This document shows, in pieces, positions 24,942-32,929 of a stretch of DNA of 32,929 nucleotides (within the stretch, counting starts at the first letter, position 1; the number at the start of each line of letters is the position of its first letter). Below the pieces are notes generated by a model. It did no database searches. It saw nothing but the letters and a program-made list of their open reading frames with translations, and was not told where the DNA came from. A program made the position numbers and the translations under genes. Source of the DNA: Acidobacteriaceae bacterium (GTDB lineage: Bacteria > Acidobacteriota > Terriglobia > Terriglobales > Acidobacteriaceae); assembly GCA_003168355.1 (NCBI GenBank), contig PMSQ01000212.1, positions 3,006 through 35,934 on the forward strand, given 5' to 3'.

Positions 24942-24973
24942 TCGCCATATCTCCCCCTCATCAGAGGATTTCC

Positions 24974-27004
24974 TTGGCCCGGAAGATACTGCTCGCCGAC
25001 GACAGCGTGACCGCTCAAAACATGGGGCGCAAGATCCTCGCAGACGCGGGGTATGAAGTGATTGCCGTTAATAATGGCTCCGCCGCCCTGAAGAAGATCG
25101 CAGAACTTAAGCCCGACCTGGTCATCCTCGACGTCTATATGCCCGGCTACAGCGGGCTGGAAGTGTGCCAGCGTCTTAAGGAATCGCAGGAAACGGCGCG
25201 GATTCCAGTGCTGCTGAGCGTAGGCAAGCTGGAGCCGTTCAAGCCGGAAGAGGCGCAACGGGTGCGGGCTGACGGATTTATCGTCAAGCCATTCGAAGCC
25301 AGCGAGTTGCTCAGCGCACTATCGAAACTGGAAGACAAGGTGGTGCCTCGCGCTGAACCCTCCAAGCCTGGGCGCTTTGCGCGTGCCATGGCAGCGGCAG
25401 AAGAATCTGACCGTGGTGGCCGGAATGCGACGGCGAACGAGGAAAATGGATGGAAGAACCGGATTGGGTTCCCGAAGCAGAAGACCGAGACTGAGCAGAA
25501 CGTCGCGGACGCATCTCCGATCTACAACGCCATGAACCGGGATCTCCGCACCGTGGTGGACAAACCGACCCCCGCGAAGGAGGCATCGCGGCAACCGGCG
25601 GCAGAAGCGCCGGAAACCAGCGTGGATGTGGCGGCATTGGTGCCGCCCAGCTTGCCCAATGACGTGACTCCGGAAGAAGTTGCCGCGATTGCGGCTGCGG
25701 TAGCACAGATGCAAATGGCAACCGCCGCCGACCATGATGTCGAGAACGTGATTTCTGAGGCGAGAGCTTCTGAAACCCAGCTTACTGAGAACCCGCGTCC
25801 TGAGACGAAGAGTGAGACGAACCTTGAGCCGACGCCGGGATCCGTCGAGGACAAAAGTGAGCCGCAGCCTAAGATTCGGGACGCCTCCACGACACCAGCG
25901 CAAGTAGAGGCGCATGGAGACGCCAGCGTTACGGCTGTCGAAACGGCGCCCGCGACGTTTACGGAGCGGGAAAACGACGTGCCCGTGACGATGGCGGCCA
26001 CGGGAGAATCTGTTGTGACGGCGAGCGCGGGCGCATCGTGCTGGATGGCGGTGCCAGTGGCTCTGGATAGCGAAGACGCTTTGATCTCGCTCGATCAAGA
26101 AATGCAGAAGGGGTATGCGGCCTTTGTGGCTGCGGGGGCAGATCCTGCCGGTTTTGCAGCCATCCCGGAGGTGCAGGCCGCGCGCGACGAGGATTCTTCT
26201 GCGCGGGCAGAAGCAGTAGTAGCAGCTCCCGTTACGACAATTTCGAATCCGGAGCCTGAGCCTGTTCCGGAACCTGCGCTTGCGATGAACACTGAGGCAT
26301 CCGGTGCGGGATCTGTGCCCGTCGCACAATCGGAAACTTCGTCCGTGGCTTCATCTTTCGTGGACACGGCGCCAGCCCCTCTTCCGGAGCCCGTGGGCAC
26401 GTCCAGCGAACCGGCTGGGGACAGAGTTGCAGAATCTAGAACCGCAGAAGTTGCGCCGAAGTCGGAGGTCGAAATATCTCCCGCGACCGAGTTGTCGGAA
26501 CCGCATCACGAACCGGCGACGCCCACCGAGTTTGTGAGCCCTGCCGTGGAGACGGAAGTTGCCGATCCTGGTGCTTTTGCAGCGCAGATGTTGCAGCCTG
26601 CGCCGGAAGCTGAACCCGCGGCGGCGGAGGCGGCGGCATCGAGCGTCGCGTCTACCCTAATCGTCAGCACCGAGGAACAAGCAGTACAAACCAAACTGGA
26701 TCCCGAAACGGTTAAGAGCACAGCCGCAGCGTGGGCCACCTGGCGTCAAATCCGAGACTCCGGCGACGCGAAATCCGGCGCGGCGGCGGAAGCAGCGCCG
26801 AGCGAGTTCGAAGTGCCTGCGTCCGCGCCTACGGATTCTGCCGCGATGGCCGTGGCGGCGGGTGCCGAACAAATTTCGCAAGAAGCTTCAGCCGCTCCCG
26901 ACGAGAAGCCACACGACGTCGCCAGCATCGTCGACAGCGTGTTGGCCGATCTTCGCCCCAAGCTCATGGCAGAGATCTCCCGAAAAATGGCGGAGAAGAA
27001 GTAA
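24974..27004 (+). CDS. Response regulator with long disordered C-terminal tail
   Basis: Residues 1-120 are a complete receiver domain: acidic pair Asp9/Asp10 (LLADDS), phosphoacceptor Asp53 in ILDVYMPGYSG, Ser82 and Lys105 in VKPFE. The rest, to residue 676, is low-complexity sequence rich in Ala, Glu, Pro, Ser, Thr and Val, with islands such as LDSEDALISLDQEMQKGYAA and AAAWATWRQIRDSG. It ends in a helix, ASIVDSVLADLRPKLMAEIS, with a lysine end. No DNA-binding or enzymatic output domain is seen. I choose the TTG at 24974 because AGAGGA lies 5 nt upstream and the receiver starts at once. A kinase-TPR gene follows after 82 nt, suggesting joint signalling. Confidence 0.85.
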   Translation: MARKILLADDSVTAQNMGRKILADAGYEVIAVNNGSAALKKIAELKPDLVILDVYMPGYSGLEVCQRLKESQETARIPVLLSVGKLEPFKPEEAQRVRADGFIVKPFEASELLSALSKLEDKVVPRAEPSKPGRFARAMAAAEESDRGGRNATANEENGWKNRIGFPKQKTETEQNVADASPIYNAMNRDLRTVVDKPTPAKEASRQPAAEAPETSVDVAALVPPSLPNDVTPEEVAAIAAAVAQMQMATAADHDVENVISEARASETQLTENPRPETKSETNLEPTPGSVEDKSEPQPKIRDASTTPAQVEAHGDASVTAVETAPATFTERENDVPVTMAATGESVVTASAGASCWMAVPVALDSEDALISLDQEMQKGYAAFVAAGADPAGFAAIPEVQAARDEDSSARAEAVVAAPVTTISNPEPEPVPEPALAMNTEASGAGSVPVAQSETSSVASSFVDTAPAPLPEPVGTSSEPAGDRVAESRTAEVAPKSEVEISPATELSEPHHEPATPTEFVSPAVETEVADPGAFAAQMLQPAPEAEPAAAEAAASSVASTLIVSTEEQAVQTKLDPETVKSTAAAWATWRQIRDSGDAKSGAAAEAAPSEFEVPASAPTDSAAMAVAAGAEQISQEASAAPDEKPHDVASIVDSVLADLRPKLMAEISRKMAEKK

Positions 27005-27086
27005 TCCACTCCCGGCGGTTGCGCACCCCAATCAAGTTGAGTACCATGCGAGACAAAGGGCCCGAAAACCGGAGGCCTGCGCCACG

Positions 27087-29708
27087 ATGGATCAGACTGT
27101 TTCGCATTACCGCATCCAGGGAAAGCTGGGTGAGGGCGGCATGGGAGTGGTATATAAAGCCGAGGACATTCGTCTGGGTCGTCTGGTCGCTCTGAAGTTC
27201 CTTCCGGAAAATGCTTCGGTCGATCCGCGCGCTCTGGAGCGCTTTAAACGCGAAGCCCGGACCGCCTCGGCGCTCGATCATCCCAACATCTGCACCATCT
27301 ACGAAATCGATGAAGATCAGGGTCGTCCCTTCATCGCTATGCAGCTGCTCGAAGGGCAGACCTTGCGCGATCGCATCGGCGACCAACCAGTTCCTCTGAC
27401 CACACTGCTGGACTGGGGATTGCAGATCACAGACGCGTTGCAGGCCGCGCATGCCAAGGGGATCATGCACCGCGACATTAAGCCGGCGAATATTTTCATC
27501 ACTACGCGTGAGCAGGCGAAGATTCTCGACTTCGGTCTGGCAAAGCTTACGGCTCCGGACTTGTCGAGTTCGAGCGACGTCACCATGTCGAGGAGTGGCC
27601 CCCTGACGCACACGGGGGCGGCCATCGGCACGATGGCCTATATGTCGCCGGAGCAGGCGCGCGGCGAGCCACTCGACGTGCGCACCGATCTGTTCTCGTT
27701 CGGCGTCCTGCTCTACGAAATGGCCACGGGCAAACAGGCCTTTTCGGGACCGACGTGGGCAGTGACGGTGCATGCGATTCTGGGGCAAGCACCGGTTTCG
27801 CTGAATGAATCGATGCCCGGCCTGCCGCAACGTTTACAGCAGATTATCGACAAGGCGCTGGTGAAGAATCGCGAGCTGCGGTACCAGACCGCCGGGGAAA
27901 TTCACGCCGACCTGCTCCAGTTGAGGCAGGACGTGGAAGCGGGGAAAAAGATCAGGACCGTGCGCGTGGCTGCGGTTTGGTCTACGCGCAGAAAGTTACA
28001 GCTTGCGGTCGGGTTCGCCTTGCTGATCGTCGTCATTGCCGCCGCGCTCTGGGGCCCGCGGCTTATGCGGAGGCTCGCATCTTCGGGCAAACTTGCTGCT
28101 TTGCAACCGGTTTCTCTGGTTCCCGAGCACAAAAGCCTCGCCGTTCTGCCCATTGCCGCGGTCCCCGACGATCCTAAGCTCACCGCCTTCAGCAAAGGTT
28201 TGCTTGAAGACGTGGCCGCCAAGCTTTCGCAGTTGAGCGCGAACCACGATATCGAAGTAATTCCGGCGCGCACGCTCGAAGACAAAAAAATCTCCACGCT
28301 GGCCGGCGCGCAAAAAGAATTCGGCGTCAATCTTGGTCTCGCGGTTTCGCTCAAGCAGGATGGCGAGCTGGTCCGGGCTGCCTATAGCCTGATCGACGCC
28401 AAAACCGATAAGAACCTCGCCGCCGATTCCATCACCGCTCCGGTTTCCGACCTGTTCACCATCGAAGATAAGCTGACCAGCGGCATCGCCGAGGCGCTGC
28501 ACATTAACCTCCGCACCGAAGAGCGGCAAGCCCTCGGCGCGCACTCCACGACACTGCCGGAGGCATACCAGTATTACGTCGAGGGCTTGGGCTATCTGGG
28601 GCATAGCACTGAAAAAGAATCCCTGACCAGTGCCGAGATCGTTTTCAAACAAGCCCTGAAGATTGATCCGAATTATGGCCCGGCAGAAGCCGGCCTCGGC
28701 GAAACCGATTGGTGGCTTTATGATGCGACGAAACAGAAGCACTGGATCGAGTCGGCGCAACAGGCGTGCGCGAAAGCGATCGACCTGGGCAACGCCGGCG
28801 CCGAAGGCCACGTGTGTCTGGGAACCATTGAAAACGGTACCGGCCAATTTGAAAAAGCTGCCGATGAGTTTCAGAAGGCCGTGCAGTTAGATCCCACCAA
28901 CGATGCGGCCTACTGGCACCTCGCCGAGGCATATCAAAACCTCAACCAGCTCGACAAAGCAGAAGAGACTTACAAGCGAAGAATCAGCCTGCGTCCCAAC
29001 TACTGGCGTGCTTACAGCGCGCTGGGAGTCTTCTATTTCAGTCAGGCCGAATACGAGAAGGCTCAGGCTATGTTTGAAAAAGGGGCGGCGCTCAGGCCCA
29101 ACGACTACAGGGATAACAGCAACCTGGGCGCCGCGTTGCTCTATGAAGGCAAGGATGAAGAGGCGACGCGTGCCTTCGAGACGTCCATCGCTATCCGGCC
29201 ATCCCGGTCCGCTTACGAGAATCTGGGCGTCGCATATTTCCGCGTGCGGAATTTTGATCAGGCCGTGCGGGTCACGCAGGAAGCGCTGAAGTTGGACGAT
29301 AGCGAGTACGTGACGTGGGGAAACCTTGGCGACTACCTTTACTACGGCGGCAAGAAACCAGATGCCGCGGAGGCCTACAAGAAAGCGATCGCGCTTGGCG
29401 AGCAGAAGCTGAAAACTAATCCCCGCGACACGGATACCCTAGGTGATTTGGCCGCATATTGGGCTATGCTGGGCGACCGTTCCAAATCTTTGGATTGCCT
29501 GGACCGCGCCTTGGCCGGCAAGAACGATAAGGAGTTGCTTTTTCAGGCCGCCCTGGTGTACAACCAATTGCGCGAGACCGGACCCGCCTTGGAGTGGCTG
29601 AGCAAGGCCCTCGCGGCCGGTTACTCAAGGCCGGTGGTTAGTAAGATACCGGAACTCGACAATCTGCATGACAATCCCCGTTACCAGGCGCTGATGCAAG
29701 AAAAGTGA
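27087..29708 (+). CDS. Second receptor-like serine/threonine kinase with TPR domain
   Basis: An 873-aa protein from the ATG at 27087 (GGAGG 11 nt upstream; the frame is open further back but overlaps the response-regulator gene). Kinase domain 8-270: [14 protein letters not shown], Lys37, [10 protein letters not shown] with the catalytic Asp near 130, DFG and [13 protein letters not shown]. One membrane helix at about 304-325 (AVGFALLIVVIAAALW). Then a TolB-like region (KSLAVLPIAAVPDDPKL, LLEDVAAKLSQL) and about eight TPRs (AGLGETDWWLYD, YWHLAEAYQNLNQLDKAEET, AYSALGVFYFSQAEYEKAQA). It is a paralog in layout of the kinase at 18188. Signals and targets are unknown. The small gene at 29744 follows after 35 nt and may be co-transcribed. 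Confidence 0.93.
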   Translation: MDQTVSHYRIQGKLGEGGMGVVYKAEDIRLGRLVALKFLPENASVDPRALERFKREARTASALDHPNICTIYEIDEDQGRPFIAMQLLEGQTLRDRIGDQPVPLTTLLDWGLQITDALQAAHAKGIMHRDIKPANIFITTREQAKILDFGLAKLTAPDLSSSSDVTMSRSGPLTHTGAAIGTMAYMSPEQARGEPLDVRTDLFSFGVLLYEMATGKQAFSGPTWAVTVHAILGQAPVSLNESMPGLPQRLQQIIDKALVKNRELRYQTAGEIHADLLQLRQDVEAGKKIRTVRVAAVWSTRRKLQLAVGFALLIVVIAAALWGPRLMRRLASSGKLAALQPVSLVPEHKSLAVLPIAAVPDDPKLTAFSKGLLEDVAAKLSQLSANHDIEVIPARTLEDKKISTLAGAQKEFGVNLGLAVSLKQDGELVRAAYSLIDAKTDKNLAADSITAPVSDLFTIEDKLTSGIAEALHINLRTEERQALGAHSTTLPEAYQYYVEGLGYLGHSTEKESLTSAEIVFKQALKIDPNYGPAEAGLGETDWWLYDATKQKHWIESAQQACAKAIDLGNAGAEGHVCLGTIENGTGQFEKAADEFQKAVQLDPTNDAAYWHLAEAYQNLNQLDKAEETYKRRISLRPNYWRAYSALGVFYFSQAEYEKAQAMFEKGAALRPNDYRDNSNLGAALLYEGKDEEATRAFETSIAIRPSRSAYENLGVAYFRVRNFDQAVRVTQEALKLDDSEYVTWGNLGDYLYYGGKKPDAAEAYKKAIALGEQKLKTNPRDTDTLGDLAAYWAMLGDRSKSLDCLDRALAGKNDKELLFQAALVYNQLRETGPALEWLSKALAAGYSRPVVSKIPELDNLHDNPRYQALMQEK

Positions 29709-29743
29709 GATCGCGAAAGTCACCTGACCTTAAGGAGGTCTGT

Positions 29744-30067
29744 ATGGCAACAATCGACTTGACCATGGGAACTGCCGTTGGAGATTTTGTCGAAGGTGAG
29801 CCTTTCACTTTCACAATGTCATCCGCTACAACGAACGTCGTCACGATCACGGGCAGGAGCGACCAAAGCGGCGATAAGGCGTGGTTCACTTCGGATCCCT
29901 ATCCCGCTGAAATACCGATCGGTTCGTCAAGCGTCACGGCGACTCCTACGGAGACGATCTCGGCGCCAGGTTACTTTACCTATCTGGTTACCGGAATCGT
30001 CGTCAACAGCGAGGCGCACGTCACGGTTAGTTCGTCGATGCCTGGCCGGATGAAAAAGGCCAGCTAG
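29744..30067 (+). CDS. Small beta-rich protein of unknown function, paralog 1
   Basis: This 107-aa protein starts at an ATG with a near-perfect ribosome site (TAAGGAGGT, 5 nt upstream), suggesting strong translation. It has no signal peptide or membrane helix. It is made of alternating Thr/Val/Ser strands (FTFTMSSATTNVVTITGRSD, SSSVTATPTE, YLVTGIVVNSEAHVTV), consistent with a small beta-sandwich. The key shared motifs with the next gene are NVVTITGRSDQSGDKAWF, TYLVTGI, EAHVTV and the C-terminal KAS. The long ORF start at 29705 is unlikely given the ribosome site. It follows the receptor kinase by 35 nt and may be part of its operon. No known family is recognised. Confidence 0.8.
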   Translation: MATIDLTMGTAVGDFVEGEPFTFTMSSATTNVVTITGRSDQSGDKAWFTSDPYPAEIPIGSSSVTATPTETISAPGYFTYLVTGIVVNSEAHVTVSSSMPGRMKKAS

Positions 30068-30126
30068 CGTCGACCCTCTCCGAATCGCGTTATACAACGG
30101 AATTAACTCAACTAAAGGAGTCTATT

Positions 30127-30441
30127 ATGGCGTCAGTCAATTTAACCACCGCGACCGTCGTAGGGTCGATTACCTCTGGCCACAACTTCGAATTCACAAT
30201 CTCGTCCGCCGCCGGGAACAACGTCACGATAACCGGCAAGAACGACCAGGGCGGCGATTTGTCCTGGTACAGTCCAAATCCGGCCACCATTACCGCGGGC
30301 CAGACAAGTGTCACGGTCACGGCAGGATCGGCGACCACAGGACTTCATTACGATACGTATGTTGTCGGCGGTATAAACGTAAGCGGCGAAGCGCACGTTA
30401 CGGTGCAATCGGCCTTCCCCGCGCACGCGAAGGCCAGCTAG
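30127..30441 (+). CDS. Small beta-rich protein of unknown function, paralog 2
   Basis: This 104-aa protein is clearly related to the one just upstream: both open MA(S/T)(V/I)(N/D)LT, share FTISSA..NNVTITG, DQGGDLSWY, TYVVGGI, EAHVTV and end in KAS. This indicates a local gene duplication. AAAGGAG lies 6 nt before the ATG. It lacks a signal peptide, cysteines and charged enzyme-like motifs. The pair may form homo- or hetero-oligomers or a surface/structural layer, but that is speculation. The 59-nt gap to paralog 1 has no terminator that I can see. Facing it on the minus strand is the 566-aa Ig-like protein. Confidence 0.8.
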   Translation: MASVNLTTATVVGSITSGHNFEFTISSAAGNNVTITGKNDQGGDLSWYSPNPATITAGQTSVTVTAGSATTGLHYDTYVVGGINVSGEAHVTVQSAFPAHAKAS

Positions 30442-30764
30442 TCGAAATCGGTTCAGAAAATTTCCCCGGGTACAATTCCAACGTCAACCTGAGCGGCTTC
30501 CCCTGTCGCACAGGATTAGTGTCCTTAGGCAGATGTTATGGGTCGTTGCTGACGATTTGGGCGCCGCTTCGAGAACTCCAGATTGCCGTCTCCCACCCCC
30601 TCGCCGTTTGACGGGGTATTATGCGTTGAGGGGAAAATGCTACACCCCACCCCAGAGGGTATGCGGTGACGGGGCGTGCGAATGGACCGTTCCATCCCTT
30701 AGTGTGCTTCTCACGGCTAGTGTGCTTCTCACGGCGCCGGCGTTTGAATTGCCGGTATCCATAG
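30442..30764. other. Intergenic stretch with a 17-bp repeat and an 18-bp tandem duplication
   Basis: This space between two convergent genes holds no supported gene. It contains CCCCCTCGCCGTTTGAC at 30596-30612, repeated at 32615-32631, followed here by a GGGG that lets it fold back (CCGT/ACGG). An exact 18-bp tandem duplication, TAGTGTGCTTCTCACGGC, lies at 30700-30717 and 30718-30735. C-rich tracts are frequent (CACCCCACCCC). Confidence 0.6.
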
Positions 30765-32465
30765 CTATTCCGGCCACACCGGATTGGTTGGCCAGATTGG
30801 GTAGCCGATGCACGGACTCAGTACGGCAATGACGGTAGGATCGGTTGTGTTCGTGAGATTCCACGTATGAACTTGCGGACAGGTGACGGTCATGATCGAC
30901 GTCACAGTTTCTGCGAGCAGCGCGCCCGCTAACGCGGATGGGATACCCGCTTTCACGACCGCAGTCGTCAAGGCCCCGGGTATTTGTGAGTTAATCGTGC
31001 CGCTGGCCGTGGCGAGCCCGTTCTGGAGATTTTGAAGGAGGTCCTCCGGCGTCACTTCGATATCTGCTGGGAATCCCACCGTTATGCGCGTATATCCCAG
31101 ATTGATGATGATGTAATCGTCGAGGGGCGCTATCTGCCATGGCGCAAGGATGGCCGTAAAAATAATCGACGCCCCATCTTCGGAACCGGAGAACGAGTAG
31201 ACGGCGCCGGGGAATGCGGTGCACGTAGTATTTGACGGGAGACCTTGTCCCGCGAAGAGCGCGCTGACGTTTCCGGCAGTAATGCCGTTCGCGGTTGGGA
31301 CCGTGATTGGCAAGGCGTAGATCTGCAATTTTGTCATTTCGCCTTGCGCGATCGAGAATGATTGCGAACGCCACAGTGGTATGTTTCCCCCACTGTCGGC
31401 GAAGACCGTCATCAGGACGGCAATTCCGGCGCGGAGCGGATCGGCACTCGGCGTACCCATCGACGCAAGTTTCGACGAGACGGGAATGCCGAAGCGACCT
31501 TTGGCGTCCGTCGAGCCTTTGAGCGTGGCTTGGAGAATCTCGTTCGGCATATACCAGAACCACGCGGTGACGGTGAGACCGGGCCATGGCTCGTACGAAT
31601 TGGACGGCGGCTCCGGAAGACCCAAAAAGAATGCTTCGGGGTTCGTGATTTTGTAGACGGTGCCGTAGAATCCCGGAGGATTCGGTGCCGGTACGACCGG
31701 CGGTGCTGTCACTTTGATCGGAACCAACACGCTAACGCCGTATCCGTTGTCAAACCCTGATAAGGAGAGCGTCCACGACAGCATCTCCGGCGCCGTCAGA
31801 TTCGCTGGAGCAAATACGGTGAGTTTCGTTGTTACCGTCTGTCCCTTCTCGATTGAAAACGTCCACGGGTCTACTGCGGCTAACACGTTGGGTATCGTCG
31901 AATCTTCAGGATTCAGCGTCAGGTTTACGGTGGTTTTTGCGCCTGCAACGCCGGTCACAGTGACGTTAACGTTAGCAAACTTACCAAGCTCGACGGAGAC
32001 CGGTGGAACCGTCATCGTTATCTTGCCAACTGTTGCGACGATCGAGATGGAGGCGGTGCTCCCGTTCGTTGCCTGAACGACGAGCGTTGCGGTACTAGTG
32101 TTCGGTGTTGCCGCAATCGGCGCAAACTGGACGGTTGCCTCGATGTATTCGCCGCTCGTTACCGTGAGAGGCGTCACGCCGTTGGATTCGCCCATTTCAA
32201 CGGCCACGGTTATTTTGGCCGGTTTCGGCGGTTTTGCTCCGGGCGGTAATTCGCCCGCGCCGGGAAAGACAAGTTGGGTTTCATTGGCATAACTCGCCAG
32301 CGAGACCAGCGTAATGGCGCCGCCCGACGTATCATCGGAAATGTTGGCTGTTACATTGGCGGCTTCTGAAAACGCATCGCTCGTTGTCGAGGCCCACATC
32401 GCGCTTCCGGGTGCCGTCACCGGAAAGCTGATCGCAGCGGGACTAAAAGTCATGGTGGTGCCCAT
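30765..32465 (-). CDS. Large Ig-like beta protein of unknown function
   Basis: From the ATG at 32465, with GGAGGG 6 nt upstream, this is 566 aa; the frame is open to 32573 but without a good start there. It is very rich in Thr, Ser, Val and Ala. Residues of about 98-145 (TVTSGEYIEATVQFAPIAAT, then ATLVVQATNG) resemble Ig-like choice-of-anchor D/HYDIN-type repeats, and further strands follow (LGKFANVNVTVTGV). A proline-rich linker (VVPAPNPPGFYG) precedes a second region with a carbohydrate-binding-like ATLKGSTDAKGRFGIPV segment. The tail is helical, then ends CPQVHTWNLT and PTNPVWPE. No signal peptide is visible, which is odd for such composition. Function unknown. It is convergent with the two small paralogs. 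Confidence 0.78.
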   Translation of the reverse strand: MGTTMTFSPAAISFPVTAPGSAMWASTTSDAFSEAANVTANISDDTSGGAITLVSLASYANETQLVFPGAGELPPGAKPPKPAKITVAVEMGESNGVTPLTVTSGEYIEATVQFAPIAATPNTSTATLVVQATNGSTASISIVATVGKITMTVPPVSVELGKFANVNVTVTGVAGAKTTVNLTLNPEDSTIPNVLAAVDPWTFSIEKGQTVTTKLTVFAPANLTAPEMLSWTLSLSGFDNGYGVSVLVPIKVTAPPVVPAPNPPGFYGTVYKITNPEAFFLGLPEPPSNSYEPWPGLTVTAWFWYMPNEILQATLKGSTDAKGRFGIPVSSKLASMGTPSADPLRAGIAVLMTVFADSGGNIPLWRSQSFSIAQGEMTKLQIYALPITVPTANGITAGNVSALFAGQGLPSNTTCTAFPGAVYSFSGSEDGASIIFTAILAPWQIAPLDDYIIINLGYTRITVGFPADIEVTPEDLLQNLQNGLATASGTINSQIPGALTTAVVKAGIPSALAGALLAETVTSIMTVTCPQVHTWNLTNTTDPTVIAVLSPCIGYPIWPTNPVWPE

Positions 32466-32614
32466 GTCTCGCCCTCCACGTAACGCCACCATTCTACGCC
32501 GAAAACGTGGGCGATCGAGTGCTCTATTCGCGACGTTGGTGTCTCGGAAGAAAGAAACCCTGTGGGTCATCAAAACTCAATCGTTGGCGGATTCGTCGAT
32601 AGCTGGGCGTAATA

Positions 32615-32631
32615 CCCCCTCGCCGTTTGAC
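32615..32631. repeat. 17-bp direct repeat, second copy
   Basis: CCCCCTCGCCGTTTGAC is identical to 30596-30612 and in the same orientation. The two copies are 2019 bp apart and enclose the 566-aa gene. Here it is followed by CCTTC, so the hairpin possible in the first copy is lost. Confidence 0.75.
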
Positions 32632-32677
32632 CCTTCTTTTCTCGCGCCTGTAAGATCAAAGTTCCTCCTTCTGCCGC

Positions 32678-32734
32678 GAAAATTGCCGGGCTTCGCCCGG
32701 CCCGACAGCCGGGGGCGGCTGTCCCCACACAAGC
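32678..32734 (+). repeat. Two-hairpin element before valS
   Basis: GCCGGGC/GCCCGGC (32685-32701) and GACAGCCG/CGGCTGTC (32704-32723) form two adjacent hairpins, flanked by GAAAATT and ACACAAGC. It matches the element at 21917-21972, with A-T pairs there replaced by G-C pairs here. Its end lies exactly 14 nt before the valS ATG. Confidence 0.8.
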
Positions 32735-32748
32735 TACAACACACTCTG

Positions 32749-32929
32749 ATGCCGCACGAATTGCCGAAATCCTACGAGCCGGGCGCGATTGAAACGCGCT
32801 GGGCCGAGTATTGGATCAAGGAAAAGCTTTTTTCCGTGTCTGCGCCTCCTCCGGGCGAGACACGTCCGGTTTTCACCTTGCTGCTGCCGCCGCCGAACGT
32901 CACCGGACGCCTGCACATGGGCCACATGC
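32749..32929 (+). CDS. valS: Valyl-tRNA synthetase, N-terminal part (cut by window end)
   Basis: The first 60 codons of a class I aminoacyl-tRNA synthetase that charges tRNA-Val are present; the gene continues past the window. The opening LPKSYEPGAIETRWAEYW is typical of ValS. PPPNVTGRLHMGH (about 47-59) is the ValS version of the HIGH signature for ATP binding, reading HMGH. The ATG at 32749 fits family N-termini. No Shine-Dalgarno is seen; instead the two-hairpin element ends 14 nt before the start. Confidence 0.93.
   Translation, partial: MPHELPKSYEPGAIETRWAEYWIKEKLFSVSAPPPGETRPVFTLLLPPPNVTGRLHMGHM

Larger units (their letters stand above)
32466..32748. other. Intergenic region upstream of valS
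   Basis: This region lies between the divergent starts of the Ig-like gene and valS. It contains the second 17-bp repeat CCCCCTCGCCGTTTGAC (32615-32631) and the two-hairpin element (32678-32734). I see no gene, and no clear promoter for either side. Confidence 0.5.

Noticed and set aside
25319-26329. Minus-strand open frame of 336 codons opposite the response regulator
   Set aside because: Arginine- and histidine-rich translation without a domain; a shadow of the low-complexity GC-rich coding strand.
32466-32573. 36-codon N-terminal extension of the Ig-like protein
   Set aside because: Arg-rich, unlike the rest of the protein; the ATG at 32465 has a strong Shine-Dalgarno at the right distance.

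Overview
The window looks like a high-GC chromosomal segment (about 60% by eye) from a soil-type Acidobacteria member, probably close to the Koribacter/Acidobacteriaceae group. This is an inference from gene types: two transmembrane serine/threonine kinases with TPR tails, a double-length ThyX, a TonB-receptor remnant of the large acidobacterial type, LPS genes (kdsB) and dispersed palindromic repeats. No rRNA, phage, complete insertion sequence or CRISPR array is visible.

Layout. 182-2303 (minus): a likely fabG / GNAT / secreted dienelactone hydrolase operon. 2409-2780: a membrane-protein pseudogene with two in-frame stops. 2882-4570: a 562-residue ThyX with two ThyX-like halves. 4670-5225 (minus): one gene split by a one-base frameshift. 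5398-6015: an RHH antitoxin / Doc toxin pair with a good promoter. 6182-7297: recA, bracketed by two copies of one palindromic repeat. 7431-9193: coaD overlapping an aspartate-type aminotransferase. 9316-12965: manA, manC and a phosphohexomutase, a mannose/GDP-mannose cluster. 13023-14943: an M48 membrane protease convergent with kdsB. 15139-15215: tRNA-Met(CAT). 15269-16213: a small membrane protein, a decayed TonB-receptor fragment and debris. 16214-18029 (minus): an Opp/Dpp-type ATPase and an EamA transporter. 18188-23492: kinase-TPR, rpe and a bamD-like lipoprotein. 23515-24717 (minus): a secreted unknown. 24974-29708: a response regulator with a long disordered tail, then a second kinase-TPR. 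29744-32465: two tandem paralogous small beta-rich proteins and, convergent to them, a 566-residue Ig-like protein. 32749 to the end: the start of valS.

Most is ordinary housekeeping. The parts least explained by known families are: (i) the two small beta-rich paralogs directly behind the receptor kinase, facing a large Ig-like protein that also lacks a signal peptide, with the latter gene enclosed by a 17-bp direct repeat; (ii) a two-hairpin element that ends exactly 14 nt before the start codons of both bamD and valS, with compensatory stem changes; (iii) a perfect 11-bp inverted repeat in front of the response-regulator/kinase pair; (iv) the ThyX fusion, whose signature residues are divided between its two halves. 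Three pseudogenes show active gene decay.
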